Origin: Vreelandella jeotgali Hwa | GTDB taxonomy: Bacteria > Pseudomonadota > Gammaproteobacteria > Pseudomonadales > Halomonadaceae | Assembly (NCBI RefSeq): GCF_000334215.1 | Contig: NZ_AMQY01000010.1 | Coordinates: 124,001-188,000, forward strand | DNA length: 64,000 bases | Direction: 5' to 3' | Shown here: positions 56,219 to 64,000 of the stretch, in pieces | Layout of the letters: each line of letters opens with the position of its first letter | How positions within the stretch are numbered: the stretch's first letter is position 1 | Position numbers and translations under genes: made by a program | The notes under the pieces: generated by a model | Databases searched by the model: none | Told to the model about the DNA's origin: nothing | Seen by the model: only the letters and a program-made list of their open reading frames with translations

Positions 56219-56824
56219 ATGAATCTGAATCTTGCTGCAGGCGCGGGTACCGTCGAAGTAGCCGATGCCACCTTTGGCAAAGAATTCAACGAGGCGCTGG
56301 TTCACCAGGTTGTCACGGCCTATCTCGCCGGCAACCGCCAGGGCACTCGTGCACAGAAAAACCGCTCTGACGTCAGCGGCGGCGGCAAGAAGCCGTGGCG
56401 TCAGAAGGGTACCGGTCGCGCCCGCGCCGGCACCATTCGCTCGCCGATCTGGCGCGCCGGCGGTACCACCTTCGCGGCTCGTCCCCAGGACCACAGCCAG
56501 AAGGTCAACCGCAAGATGTACCGCGCCGCGATGCGCGCCATCCTGTCCGAGCTTGTCCGCCAGGAACGTCTGGTCGTCGTGGAAGAGTTCGCCGTGGATG
56601 CGCCGAAGACCAAGCAGGTCGCCGGCAAGCTCAAGGAGCTCGAGCTGGACAAGGCGCTGATCATCACCGAAGACATCGATGAGAAGCTCTATCTGGCTGC
56701 GCGCAACCTTCCCCACGTTGATGTGGTGGACGTTGCTGCCGCTGACCCGGTGAGCCTGGTGGCCTTTGACAAGGTGCTGGTCACCGTCTCCGCCCTGCGT
56801 CAATTCGAGGAGAAGCTGGCATGA
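56219..56824 (+). CDS. rplD: 50S ribosomal protein L4
   Basis: 201 residues, as in E. coli. The exit-tunnel loop region reads [14 protein letters not shown] and [10 protein letters not shown]. In E. coli it also represses the S10 operon through the rpsJ leader; that leader is not present here in the usual place. Overlaps rplW by four bases (ATGA). Confidence 0.98.
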   Translation: MNLNLAAGAGTVEVADATFGKEFNEALVHQVVTAYLAGNRQGTRAQKNRSDVSGGGKKPWRQKGTGRARAGTIRSPIWRAGGTTFAARPQDHSQKVNRKMYRAAMRAILSELVRQERLVVVEEFAVDAPKTKQVAGKLKELELDKALIITEDIDEKLYLAARNLPHVDVVDVAAADPVSLVAFDKVLVTVSALRQFEEKLA

Positions 56825-57117
56825 ACCAGGAGCGCGTATTCAAGATTCTGCTCGGCCCGCACGTGACCGAAAAGGCCGCGATGGCAGCAGAGCACAATCA
56901 GTACGTTTTCAAAGTGGCGAGCGACGCTACCAAGCCGGAAATCAAGAAGGCCGTCGAAGCCTTGTTTGACAAGAAGGTCTCTGGTGTCCAGACGCTGAAC
57001 GTCAAGGGCAAAACCACGCGCACGGCACACGGTGCCGGCCTGCGTAAAGGTTATCGCAAGGCGTATGTAACCCTGGCCGCAGGCGAAACGCTCGAAGACT
57101 TCGCTGGCGCCGAATAA
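56821..57117 (+). CDS. rplW: 50S ribosomal protein L23
   Basis: 98 residues; [20 protein letters not shown] and [12 protein letters not shown]. It lies at the tunnel exit and docks trigger factor and SRP. Start overlaps the rplD stop, so translation is coupled. Confidence 0.98.
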   Translation: MNQERVFKILLGPHVTEKAAMAAEHNQYVFKVASDATKPEIKKAVEALFDKKVSGVQTLNVKGKTTRTAHGAGLRKGYRKAYVTLAAGETLEDFAGAE

Positions 57118-57134
57118 GGGCAGGAGTACGGATA

Positions 57135-57968
57135 ATGGCAATCGTCAAGAAGACCAACCCCACGTCTGCCGGTCGTCGCCACGCCATCAAGGTCGTGCGC
57201 GAGGATCTGCACAAGGGCCGCGCCTATGCGCCGCTTTTGGAAAAGCAGTCCCGTACCGGTGGGCGTAACAACAACGGTCGTATCACCAGTCGTCACATCG
57301 GTGGTGGTCATCGTCATCACTATCGTCTGATCGATTTCAAGCGCAACAAGGATGGCATTCCCGCCACCGTCGAGCGCCTGGAGTACGACCCCAATCGCAG
57401 TGCCCACATCGCGCTGCTCAAGTACGCCGACGGCGAGCGTCGCTACATTCTCGCCCCGCGCGGCGTGAACAGCGGTGATGTGCTCGAATCCGGCGTCAAC
57501 GCGCCGATCAGGAAAGGCAACGCCTTGCCGCTGCGCAACATCCCGCTGGGTTCCACCGTTCATGGTATCGAGCTCAAGCCGGGCAAGGGCGCACAGGTTG
57601 CCCGCAGCGCCGGCGCCGGCGCACAGCTGGTTGCCCGCGAAGGCAACTACGTGACGCTGCGCCTGCGCTCCACCGAGACGCGCAAGGTGTTGGCCGAGTG
57701 CCGGGCAACGCTGGGGCAGGTAGGCAACTCCGAGCACAGCCTGGGCCAGATGGGCAAGGCCGGTGCCAAGCGTTGGAGAGGCTTGCGTCCGTCCGTTCGC
57801 GGTGTCGCCATGAACCCGATTGACCACCCGCACGGTGGTGGTGAAGGTCGCTCCAGCGGCGGTCGTCACCCGGTCACTCCCTGGGGTGTGCCGACAAAAG
57901 GGTACAAGACTCGCAAGAACAAGCGCACCGACGCACTTATCGTTCGTCGCCGCAAGGCGCGGAAGTAA
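57135..57968 (+). CDS. rplB: 50S ribosomal protein L2
   Basis: 277 residues (E. coli 273). [20 protein letters not shown] near the N-terminus and the peptidyl-transferase-proximal [15 protein letters not shown] near residue 225. It is needed for subunit joining and peptidyl transfer. Confidence 0.98.
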   Translation: MAIVKKTNPTSAGRRHAIKVVREDLHKGRAYAPLLEKQSRTGGRNNNGRITSRHIGGGHRHHYRLIDFKRNKDGIPATVERLEYDPNRSAHIALLKYADGERRYILAPRGVNSGDVLESGVNAPIRKGNALPLRNIPLGSTVHGIELKPGKGAQVARSAGAGAQLVAREGNYVTLRLRSTETRKVLAECRATLGQVGNSEHSLGQMGKAGAKRWRGLRPSVRGVAMNPIDHPHGGGEGRSSGGRHPVTPWGVPTKGYKTRKNKRTDALIVRRRKARK

Positions 57969-58001
57969 GATCCAACGCCAAGATATCAAGAGGTAACGGC
58001 T

Positions 58002-58277
58002 GTGCCACGTTCACTAAAGAAAGGTCCCTTCATTGACCTTCATCTTTTGAAGAAGGTCGAGACTGCAGCGGAAAAGAACGATCGTAAGCCGATCAAGACC
58101 TGGTCGCGTCGTTCCATGGTGCTACCCAACATGGTAGGCCTGACCATTGCAGTGCATAACGGTCGCCAACATGTCCCGGTCCACGTGTCCGAGGAAATGG
58201 TTGGTCACAAGCTGGGCGAGTTCGCTGCCACCCGTCTTTATCGCGGGCACATGGCGGACAAGAAAGCCAAACGGTAA
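58002..58277 (+). CDS. rpsS: 30S ribosomal protein S19
   Basis: 91 residues; [39 protein letters not shown], and [11 protein letters not shown]. It contacts 50S across bridge B1a. Starts with GTG 58002 after AAGAGG. Confidence 0.98.
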   Translation: MPRSLKKGPFIDLHLLKKVETAAEKNDRKPIKTWSRRSMVLPNMVGLTIAVHNGRQHVPVHVSEEMVGHKLGEFAATRLYRGHMADKKAKR

Positions 58278-58294
58278 GCCAGAGAGGATTCAAG

Positions 58295-58627
58295 ATGGAA
58301 GTCACAGCAAAGCTGCGTGGCGCCCGGTTATCCGCCCAAAAGGCCCGTTTGGTGGCTGACCAGGTGCGCGGAAAACCGGTCGACGAAGCACTCGACCTGC
58401 TGGCCTTCTCGCCGAAGAAGGCCGCCGGGCTGGTTCACAAGGTGCTGCAGTCCGCGATTGCAAACGCGGAAGAAAACAACGGCATGGATATCGACGAGCT
58501 GCGTGTCTCGACCATCTGCGTCGATGAGGGCATGACGCTCAAGCGTATCAAGCCGCGCGCCAAGGGCAGCGCGGATCGTATCTTGAAGCGCACCTGCCAC
58601 ATCACCGTCAAGGTAGCCGAGAAGTAG
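58295..58627 (+). CDS. rplV: 50S ribosomal protein L22
   Basis: 110 residues; [20 protein letters not shown], then the extended loop toward the tunnel ([20 protein letters not shown]). No macrolide-type change is evident in this loop. GAGAGG precedes the ATG. Confidence 0.98.
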   Translation: MEVTAKLRGARLSAQKARLVADQVRGKPVDEALDLLAFSPKKAAGLVHKVLQSAIANAEENNGMDIDELRVSTICVDEGMTLKRIKPRAKGSADRILKRTCHITVKVAEK

Positions 58628-58638
58628 GAGTCGACCAG

Positions 58639-59337
58639 ATGGGTCAGAAAGTCAATCCAGTAGGCATTCGGCTGGGCATTGTCAAGGACCATGCCTCTGT
58701 CTGGTATGCCGAGCGCGGCGCCTATGCCGATAAGCTCAACAACGATCTCGCAGTGCGTAGCTTTTTGGCCGAGCGCCTGAAGAACGCCTCCGTGAGCAAC
58801 ATCAACATCGAGCGTCCGGCAAACAACGCTCGCGTCACGATTCACACGGCTCGCCCGGGTATCGTGATCGGCAAAAAAGGCGAAGACGTCGATCGTCTGC
58901 GCCGGGATCTTACCGAGCTGATGGGCGTGCCGGTCCATGTGAACATCGAAGAGGTTCGCAAGCCGGAGCTGGACGCCAAGCTCGTGGCGGCCAACGTCGC
59001 CGGCCAGCTCGAGCGCCGGGTGATGTTCCGTCGTGCCATGAAGCGCGCGGTACAGAACTCCATGCGCCTGGGCGCCGGTGGCATCAAGATTCAGCTGTCG
59101 GGTCGTTTGGGTGGTTCCGAAATCGCACGTACCGAATGGTACCGCGAAGGTCGCGTACCGCTGCACACGCTGCGGGCGGACATCGACTTTGCCACTTACG
59201 AAGCTCACACCACCTACGGCGTCATCGGCGTCAAAGTGTGGATCTTCAAGGGTGAGATCCTCGGCGGTATCGAGGAAGTCCGTGCCAGGGCCAAACAGCC
59301 GGCGGGCAACGCACCCAAGAAGAAAGGTTCCAGGTAA
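58639..59337 (+). CDS. rpsC: 30S ribosomal protein S3
   Basis: 232 residues. The KH domain signature [18 protein letters not shown] is clear; the C-terminal domain has the [15 protein letters not shown] motif. It lines the mRNA entry channel and has helicase activity with S4 and S5. The C-terminal tail is basic (KKKGSR). Confidence 0.98.
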   Translation: MGQKVNPVGIRLGIVKDHASVWYAERGAYADKLNNDLAVRSFLAERLKNASVSNINIERPANNARVTIHTARPGIVIGKKGEDVDRLRRDLTELMGVPVHVNIEEVRKPELDAKLVAANVAGQLERRVMFRRAMKRAVQNSMRLGAGGIKIQLSGRLGGSEIARTEWYREGRVPLHTLRADIDFATYEAHTTYGVIGVKVWIFKGEILGGIEEVRARAKQPAGNAPKKKGSR

Positions 59338-59352
59338 GGGGAGAGCGATTCG

Positions 59353-59766
59353 ATGTTACAACCCAAGCGTTTGAAATTCCGCAAGGTGCAGAAAGGCCGC
59401 AATCGTGGCCTGGCACACCGCGGAAGCAGGATCAGCTTCGGGGATTACGGCCTGAAGTCTACCGGTCGTGGCCGCGTTACCGCGCGCCAGATCGAAGCCG
59501 GCCGTCGCGCGATCACGCGCCACGTCAAGCGTGGCGGCAAGATCTGGATCCGCGTATTCCCGGACAAGCCGATCTCCAAGAAGCCGCTGGAAGTGCGTAT
59601 GGGTAAAGGCAAGGGCTCCGTCGAGCTCTGGGTCGCCCAGATTCAACCGGGCCGGGTTCTTTACGAGATTGAAGGCGTTTCCGAAGAGTTGGCGCGCGAA
59701 GCGTTCGACCTTGCGGCACAGAAAATGCCTGTATCCACCACCTTTGCGAAACGGACGGTGATGTGA
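59353..59766 (+). CDS. rplP: 50S ribosomal protein L16
   Basis: 137 residues; [17 protein letters not shown] start, then [20 protein letters not shown] and [15 protein letters not shown]. It helps place tRNA in the A site near helix 38. Overlaps rpmC by one base (TGATG). Confidence 0.98.
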   Translation: MLQPKRLKFRKVQKGRNRGLAHRGSRISFGDYGLKSTGRGRVTARQIEAGRRAITRHVKRGGKIWIRVFPDKPISKKPLEVRMGKGKGSVELWVAQIQPGRVLYEIEGVSEELAREAFDLAAQKMPVSTTFAKRTVM

Positions 59767-59957
59767 TGAAAGCCCAGGAAATTCGTGAAAAATCCGCCGG
59801 AGAGCTTAAGGACCAGCTTCTTGAGCTCCTTCGCGAGCAGTTTAACCTGCGCATGCAGAAGGCCACCGGCCAGCTGAGCCAGACTCATCTGCTCAAGCAG
59901 GTCCGTCGGGACATTGCCCGTGTGAAGACTGTGCTCAACGAGAAGGCAGGTGACTGA
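59766..59957 (+). CDS. rpmC: 50S ribosomal protein L29
   Basis: 63 residues; [18 protein letters not shown], then [16 protein letters not shown] and [14 protein letters not shown]. It sits near the tunnel exit beside L23. ATG 59766 shares its A with the rplP stop. Confidence 0.97.
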   Translation: MKAQEIREKSAGELKDQLLELLREQFNLRMQKATGQLSQTHLLKQVRRDIARVKTVLNEKAGD

Positions 59958-59958
59958 G

Positions 59959-60219
59959 ATGGCCGAAGAAAAGAAAACACGCACGTTCACCGGCAAGGTA
60001 GTGAGCGACAAGATGGACAAGTCCATCGTGGTGATGATCGAACGCCGTGAGCGCCACCCGATCTACGGAAAATACGTCAAGCGCTCCACTAAACTGCACG
60101 CTCATGACGAGTCAAACCAGGCCCGGGCCGGCGATACGGTCTCCATTCAGGAGTGCCGTCCGCTGTCCAGGAAGAAGTCCTGGACACTGACCGAAGTGGT
60201 CGAGCAGGCCAAGGGCTAG
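59959..60219 (+). CDS. rpsQ: 30S ribosomal protein S17
   Basis: 86 residues; [18 protein letters not shown], then [20 protein letters not shown] and the OB-fold ending in [13 protein letters not shown]. It binds 16S rRNA early. ATG 59959 gives the family N-terminus MAEEKK; an in-frame GTG nine bases earlier is possible but less likely. Confidence 0.97.
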   Translation: MAEEKKTRTFTGKVVSDKMDKSIVVMIERRERHPIYGKYVKRSTKLHAHDESNQARAGDTVSIQECRPLSRKKSWTLTEVVEQAKG

Positions 60220-60270
60220 GTTCTGCGCCTGTTCAAATCCGTGCAGTCAGATTAGGTTTGGAGAAAACCG

Positions 60271-60642
60271 ATGATTCAGACTCAGACAATGCTGAATATC
60301 GCTGACAACAGCGGGGCGCGCCGGGTGCAGTGCATCAAGGTGCTGGGCGGTTCTCACCGCCGCTACGCTCGCGTTGGCGATGTCATCAAGGTATCTGTGA
60401 AAGAAGCGATTCCGCGTGGCAAGGTCAAGAAGGGCCAGGTCATGAAAGCGGTAGTCGTGCGTACGAAAAGCGGCGTCCGTCGTCCCGACGGCTCGCTGAT
60501 CCGTTTCGATGGAAATGCGGCGGTTCTGTTGCAGAATATCAACGAACAGCCGGTCGGTACCCGTATTTTCGGGCCGGTCACTCGTGAACTGCGTAACGAA
60601 AAGTTCATGAAGATCATTTCCTTGGCGCCTGAAGTGCTGTAA
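60271..60642 (+). CDS. rplN: 50S ribosomal protein L14
   Basis: 123 residues; [39 protein letters not shown], and RGPVTRE-like [16 protein letters not shown]. It binds RsfS and takes part in bridges B5 and B8. First gene of the spc operon; no separate promoter was recognised in the 51 bases after rpsQ. Confidence 0.98.
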   Translation: MIQTQTMLNIADNSGARRVQCIKVLGGSHRRYARVGDVIKVSVKEAIPRGKVKKGQVMKAVVVRTKSGVRRPDGSLIRFDGNAAVLLQNINEQPVGTRIFGPVTRELRNEKFMKIISLAPEVL

Positions 60643-60656
60643 GGAGCGAGGCGGAT

Positions 60657-60971
60657 ATGCAAAAGATCAAACGTGACGATGAAGTCATCGTCCTCGCCGG
60701 AAAGGACAAGGGCAAGCGCGGCACCGTCAAGCGGGTTCTGGAAAATCGCTTCGTGGTGTCCGGTGTGAACATGATCAAGCGTCACACCAAGCCAAATCCC
60801 ATGGCGGGAAATCAGGGCGGTATCGTCGAGCGCGAGGCTCCGATTCACGCGTCCAACGTAGCCATCTTCAATTCGGAGACCGGTAAGGCGGATCGCGTCG
60901 GCTTCCAGGTAAAGGAAGACGGTACCAAGGTACGTATCTACAAGTCGACGCAGTCGCAGATCGACGCCTAA
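60657..60971 (+). CDS. rplX: 50S ribosomal protein L24
   Basis: 104 residues; [20 protein letters not shown] is the KOW motif, followed by [13 protein letters not shown]. An assembly initiator of 50S, near the tunnel exit. AAGGAG precedes the ATG. Confidence 0.98.
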   Translation: MQKIKRDDEVIVLAGKDKGKRGTVKRVLENRFVVSGVNMIKRHTKPNPMAGNQGGIVEREAPIHASNVAIFNSETGKADRVGFQVKEDGTKVRIYKSTQSQIDA

Positions 60972-60989
60972 CGTGAGTCGGGTAGCAAA

Positions 60990-61529
60990 ATGGCGAACTT
61001 GAAAGAACGTTATCAAAACGAGGTCGTAGCTCAACTCCAGCAGGATTTCAGCTACGCCAACGTAATGCAGGTGCCCCAGATCACGAAAGTGACCCTGAAC
61101 ATGGGCATCGGCGACGCGGTCAGCGATAAAAAGCTGATCGACAATGCCATCGGCGACCTGGAAAAGATCTCCGGGCAGCGGCCGCTGGTGACCAAGGCAC
61201 GCAAGTCCGTCGCGGGCTTCAAGGTGCGCGAAGGTTGGCCGATCGGTATCAAGGTCACGCTGCGCGCCGAGCGCATGTGGGACTTTCTGGACCGTCTGGT
61301 AAACATCGCGATTCCTCGCGTGCGTGACTTCCGTGGTCTCAACCCGAAGTCCTTTGACGGTCGCGGCAACTACTCCATGGGCGTGCGTGAGCAGCTCATC
61401 TTCCCCGAGATCGAATACGACAAGGTCGATCGTGTCCGGGGGCTGGATGTGACTGTCACCACGACTGCCAACACCGATGAGGAAGGTCGTGCACTATTGC
61501 GTGCGCTGAACTTCCCGTTCAAGAAATAA
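60990..61529 (+). CDS. rplE: 50S ribosomal protein L5
   Basis: 179 residues; [49 protein letters not shown], and [17 protein letters not shown] [17 protein letters not shown]. It binds 5S rRNA and touches the P-site tRNA. In E. coli the S8 operator lies around the start of this gene; I did not resolve one here. Confidence 0.98.
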   Translation: MANLKERYQNEVVAQLQQDFSYANVMQVPQITKVTLNMGIGDAVSDKKLIDNAIGDLEKISGQRPLVTKARKSVAGFKVREGWPIGIKVTLRAERMWDFLDRLVNIAIPRVRDFRGLNPKSFDGRGNYSMGVREQLIFPEIEYDKVDRVRGLDVTVTTTANTDEEGRALLRALNFPFKK

Positions 61530-61540
61530 GGGCTGGGATC

Positions 61541-61846
61541 ATGGCAAAGAAAAGCATGGTAGAGCGTGAGCTGAAGCGTGCCAAACTGGTCGAGAAGTAC
61601 GCGGCCAGGCGCGCCGAGCTCAAGGCGATGACCACCGACGTGAACGCTTCTGACGAAGAGCGCTTCGAGGCGCAGCTCAAGCTGCAACAGCTGCCGCGCG
61701 ACTCCAGCCCGGTACGCCAGCGTAACCGCTGCCGCGTTACCGGCCGTCCGCACGGTGTGTATCAAAAGTTCGGGCTTGCCCGTAACACGCTGCGTGAAGC
61801 CGCCATGCGTGGCGACGTCCCCGGACTTCGCAAGTCCAGCTGGTAA
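61541..61846 (+). CDS. rpsN: 30S ribosomal protein S14 (zinc-independent form)
   Basis: 101 residues, the long form; the four-Cys zinc site of the short form is absent. [20 protein letters not shown] and the closing PGLRKSSW are typical. Assembles late into the 30S head next to S3 and S10. Confidence 0.98.
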   Translation: MAKKSMVERELKRAKLVEKYAARRAELKAMTTDVNASDEERFEAQLKLQQLPRDSSPVRQRNRCRVTGRPHGVYQKFGLARNTLREAAMRGDVPGLRKSSW

Positions 61847-61879
61847 AAGCCACGTAGTCTCATCAGGAGCGCACATTAA

Positions 61880-62272
61880 ATGAGCATGCAAGATACTCTG
61901 GCGGATATGTTTACCCGTATCCGCAATGCGCAGATGGCCACCAAGGAGACGGTAAGCATGCCGTCGTCCAAGCTCAAAGTGGAAGTGGCCCGCGTGCTGA
62001 AGGAAGAGGGCTACATCGCCGATTACGCGGCCGATGAAAGCACCAAGCCCGAACTCTCCGTGACTCTCAAGTACTTTGAGGGCAAGCCGGTTATCGACCA
62101 CATCCAGCGGGCTTCCAAGCCGTCGCTGCGCAGCTACAAGGGCAAGGACAGCTTGCCTAAGGTTGCCGACGGTCTGGGCATCGCGATCGTCACTACCTCC
62201 AGCGGGGTGATGACCGATCGCGCCGCGCGCCAGGCGGGTGTCGGTGGTGAAGTCATCTGCACCGTATTCTAG
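61880..62272 (+). CDS. rpsH: 30S ribosomal protein S8
   Basis: 130 residues; [20 protein letters not shown], then KRASKP-type [31 protein letters not shown] and GGEVICTVF. It binds the central 16S domain and in E. coli represses the spc operon. Seven bases before rplF. Confidence 0.98.
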   Translation: MSMQDTLADMFTRIRNAQMATKETVSMPSSKLKVEVARVLKEEGYIADYAADESTKPELSVTLKYFEGKPVIDHIQRASKPSLRSYKGKDSLPKVADGLGIAIVTTSSGVMTDRAARQAGVGGEVICTVF

Positions 62273-62281
62273 GAGGCTGGA

Positions 62282-62812
62282 ATGTCCCGCATAGCGAAAT
62301 ATCCGGTTACACTGCCCGCCGGCGTCGACGTCAACATTGAAGGCGACCAGCTGACCGTCAAGGGCGGTCAGGGTAGCCTCTCCATGGCCATCCATCCCAC
62401 CGTGGTGGTCGGCCAGGAAGACGGCAAGCTGACGTTCGCCCCGAGCGAATCCGCCAAAAACTGGGCAATGGCCGGCACAACCCGTGCGCTGGTGCAGAAC
62501 CTCGTCACGGGCGTATCCGAGGGCTTTACCAAGACCCTCGAAATCAACGGCGTCGGTTATCGTGCCCAGGTACAGGGCCAGACGCTCAATCTTTCACTGG
62601 GCTTCTCGCACCCGGTCGACTACGAACTGCCTGAAGGTGTCACGGCGGAACTGCCGAAAAACACCGTGGTCGTGCTGAAAAGCGCGGACAAGCAGAAGCT
62701 GGGTCACGCCGCTGCGGAGATCCGTGCCTTCCGTCCGCCCGAGCCGTATAAAGGCAAGGGTGTCCGCTACGCTGACGAGAAGGTGCGTCGCAAAGAAGCC
62801 AAGAAGAAGTAA
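62282..62812 (+). CDS. rplF: 50S ribosomal protein L6
   Basis: 176 residues in two related halves; [20 protein letters not shown] at the start, [20 protein letters not shown] in the middle and [15 protein letters not shown] at the end. It lies near the sarcin-ricin loop. GGAGGC lies five bases before the ATG. Confidence 0.98.
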   Translation: MSRIAKYPVTLPAGVDVNIEGDQLTVKGGQGSLSMAIHPTVVVGQEDGKLTFAPSESAKNWAMAGTTRALVQNLVTGVSEGFTKTLEINGVGYRAQVQGQTLNLSLGFSHPVDYELPEGVTAELPKNTVVVLKSADKQKLGHAAAEIRAFRPPEPYKGKGVRYADEKVRRKEAKKK

Positions 62813-62821
62813 GGCAGGGTT

Positions 62822-63172
62822 ATGAACGCGAAGAAAGAATCCCGTCTCCGTCGTGCCCGCCGTGCTCGCGCCAAGATGCGCGAGCTAGGCGCGTTCCGCC
62901 TGTGCGTCAACCGCACGCCGCGTCACATCTATGCGCAGATTATCTCGCCGGATGGTGGCAAGGTGTTGGCCAGCGCATCAACGCTGGACAAGGCGCTGCG
63001 CGCAGGAGCGACCGGCAACGTCGAGGCGGCCACGAAAGTGGGTACCATGGTGGCCGAGCGCGCCAGGGAAGCAGGCATCACCCAGGTAGCCTTTGATCGT
63101 GCCGGTTTCAAGTTTCACGGCCGCGTGAAGGCTTTGGCCGACGCCGCCCGTGAAGGCGGCCTGGAATTCTAA
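62822..63172 (+). CDS. rplR: 50S ribosomal protein L18
   Basis: 116 residues; [18 protein letters not shown] basic start, [20 protein letters not shown], and the [20 protein letters not shown] end. It binds 5S rRNA with L5 and brings it to the 50S central protuberance. Confidence 0.98.
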   Translation: MNAKKESRLRRARRARAKMRELGAFRLCVNRTPRHIYAQIISPDGGKVLASASTLDKALRAGATGNVEAATKVGTMVAERAREAGITQVAFDRAGFKFHGRVKALADAAREGGLEF

Positions 63173-63183
63173 AGGGTTTTACG

Positions 63184-63684
63184 ATGGCGAAGAACGAACA
63201 GCAAAACGGAGACCTGCAGGAAAAGCTTGTGCAGGTCAACCGTGTCGCCAAGGTGGTCAAGGGGGGTCGTGTTTTCGGCTTTACCGCTCTGACCGTCGTG
63301 GGCGATGGCAACGGCCGTATCGGTTTTGGTCGCGGCAAGGCGCGTGAAGTGCCGGTCGCAATCCAGAAGGCGATGGATCAGGCGCGTCGCAACATGGTCA
63401 ACGTCAGCCTCGCCGGCCAGACGCTGCAGTACCCGGTCAAGGCCCGTCACGGGGCGTCCAGGGTCTACATGCAGCCGGCCAGCGAAGGTACCGGCATTAT
63501 CGCCGGCGGTGCCATGCGCTCGGTTCTCGAGCTTGCCGGCGTCCATGACGTCCTGGCCAAGTGCTACGGCTCCACCAACCCGGTCAACGTGGTTCGCGCG
63601 ACGGTCAATGGCCTCGCCGACATGCGTTCGCCGGAAGACGTGGCGGCCAAGCGCGGCCTGTCAGTCGAAGCGATCACGGGGTAA
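63184..63684 (+). CDS. rpsE: 30S ribosomal protein S5
   Basis: 166 residues; [19 protein letters not shown] and [19 protein letters not shown] form the RNA-binding loop linked to spectinomycin. It follows the wild-type pattern. S5 shapes the mRNA entry channel and fidelity. Six bases before rpmD. Confidence 0.98.
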   Translation: MAKNEQQNGDLQEKLVQVNRVAKVVKGGRVFGFTALTVVGDGNGRIGFGRGKAREVPVAIQKAMDQARRNMVNVSLAGQTLQYPVKARHGASRVYMQPASEGTGIIAGGAMRSVLELAGVHDVLAKCYGSTNPVNVVRATVNGLADMRSPEDVAAKRGLSVEAITG

Positions 63685-63690
63685 TTCACA

Positions 63691-63873
63691 ATGGCAGCTT
63701 TGATCAAGGTTACCCAGGTCCGTAGCACCATCGGCGTACTGACCAAGCACAAGGCCACGATGACCGGTCTGGGGCTGCGCCGCATCGGTCATACGGTTGA
63801 GCTGGAAGACACCCCCGCCGTTCGCGGCATGATCCACAAGGTCAACTACCTTGTGCGTGTAGAGGGAGAGTAA
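63691..63873 (+). CDS. rpmD: 50S ribosomal protein L30
   Basis: 60 residues; [20 protein letters not shown], then [21 protein letters not shown] small 50S protein between rpsE and rplO, as is normal for the spc operon. Confidence 0.98.
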   Translation: MAALIKVTQVRSTIGVLTKHKATMTGLGLRRIGHTVELEDTPAVRGMIHKVNYLVRVEGE

Positions 63874-63876
63874 TCC

Positions 63877-64000
63877 ATGAAACTTAACAGCCTGAGCCCT
63901 GCCGAGGGCTCCAAGCACGCGGAAAAGCGTGTCGGTCGTGGCATCGGCTCCGGTCTGGGCAAGACCGGTGGCCGTGGCCACAAGGGCCTCAAGTCACGCA
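63877..64000 (+). CDS. rplO: 50S ribosomal protein L15 (partial, 3' end outside window)
   Basis: The first 41 codons are in the window: [20 protein letters not shown] followed by the basic Gly-rich [16 protein letters not shown], the L15 N-terminal extension that enters the 50S core. GAGGGAGAG upstream of the ATG is the ribosome binding site. Confidence 0.97.
   Translation, partial: MKLNSLSPAEGSKHAEKRVGRGIGSGLGKTGGRGHKGLKSR

Overview
The window looks like a chromosomal segment of a high-GC gammaproteobacterium, most likely a Halomonas-type member of the Oceanospirillales. The basis is the gene order around secE-nusG-rplKAJL-rpoBC-str-S10-spc, the high-GC codon use and the typical gammaproteobacterial protein sequences; the taxonomic label is inference. 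No rRNA, prophage, insertion sequence or CRISPR array is visible.

Region 1-12.3 kb holds accessory and metabolic genes. These are a partial aldo/keto reductase, yjdM, an HlyD-type adaptor with a DUF2955 membrane protein, a sodium:solute symporter followed by a 42-residue small transporter subunit, and a cbb3-like terminal oxidase operon (ccoN-ccoO-cytochrome c-ccoI, minus strand). The ccoN product carries a CcoS-like N-terminal extension. A DUF488 gene follows, with a C-terminus built from a 13-bp tandem repeat.

Region 12.3-19.2 kb holds a LysR regulator, an RmlD-like protein with a PlsC-type acyltransferase, the unsaturated fatty acid pair fabA-fabB, and a GGDEF-EAL protein interrupted by an in-frame TAG at a position where a Trp codon is expected.

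Region 19.2-28.4 kb is a minus-strand cluster: renalase-like oxidoreductase, LitR-like MerR regulator, photolyase, NTF2-like protein, SDR, FAD oxidoreductase, DUF1365, CFA-type methyltransferase and DUF2878. Five of its genes overlap or lie within about 25 bp. Such clusters are known from light and singlet-oxygen responses. Repeats of TGTACA type lie before the regulator gene, inside the NTF2-like gene, and (in degenerate form) before the oxidoreductase gene. They may be the regulator's operators.

Region 28.4-37.4 kb holds a TIGR01777 epimerase, rapA, a TlpA-like thioredoxin, a small membrane protein, typA, birA and coaX.

Region 37.5-64 kb is the translation/transcription superregion: tRNA-Tyr, -Gly, -Thr, -Trp; secE, nusG, rplKAJL, rpoBC, rpsL, rpsG, fusA, tuf; then the S10 and spc operons up to a truncated rplO. 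The tufB gene that usually sits between tRNA-Thr and tRNA-Trp is absent. Several leader RNAs, an attenuator and hairpin-overlapped promoters are visible.

A recurring oddity of the first 28 kb is short (13-15 bp) degenerate tandem repeats at gene boundaries. Each locus has its own unit sequence, and two of the arrays run into coding sequence.
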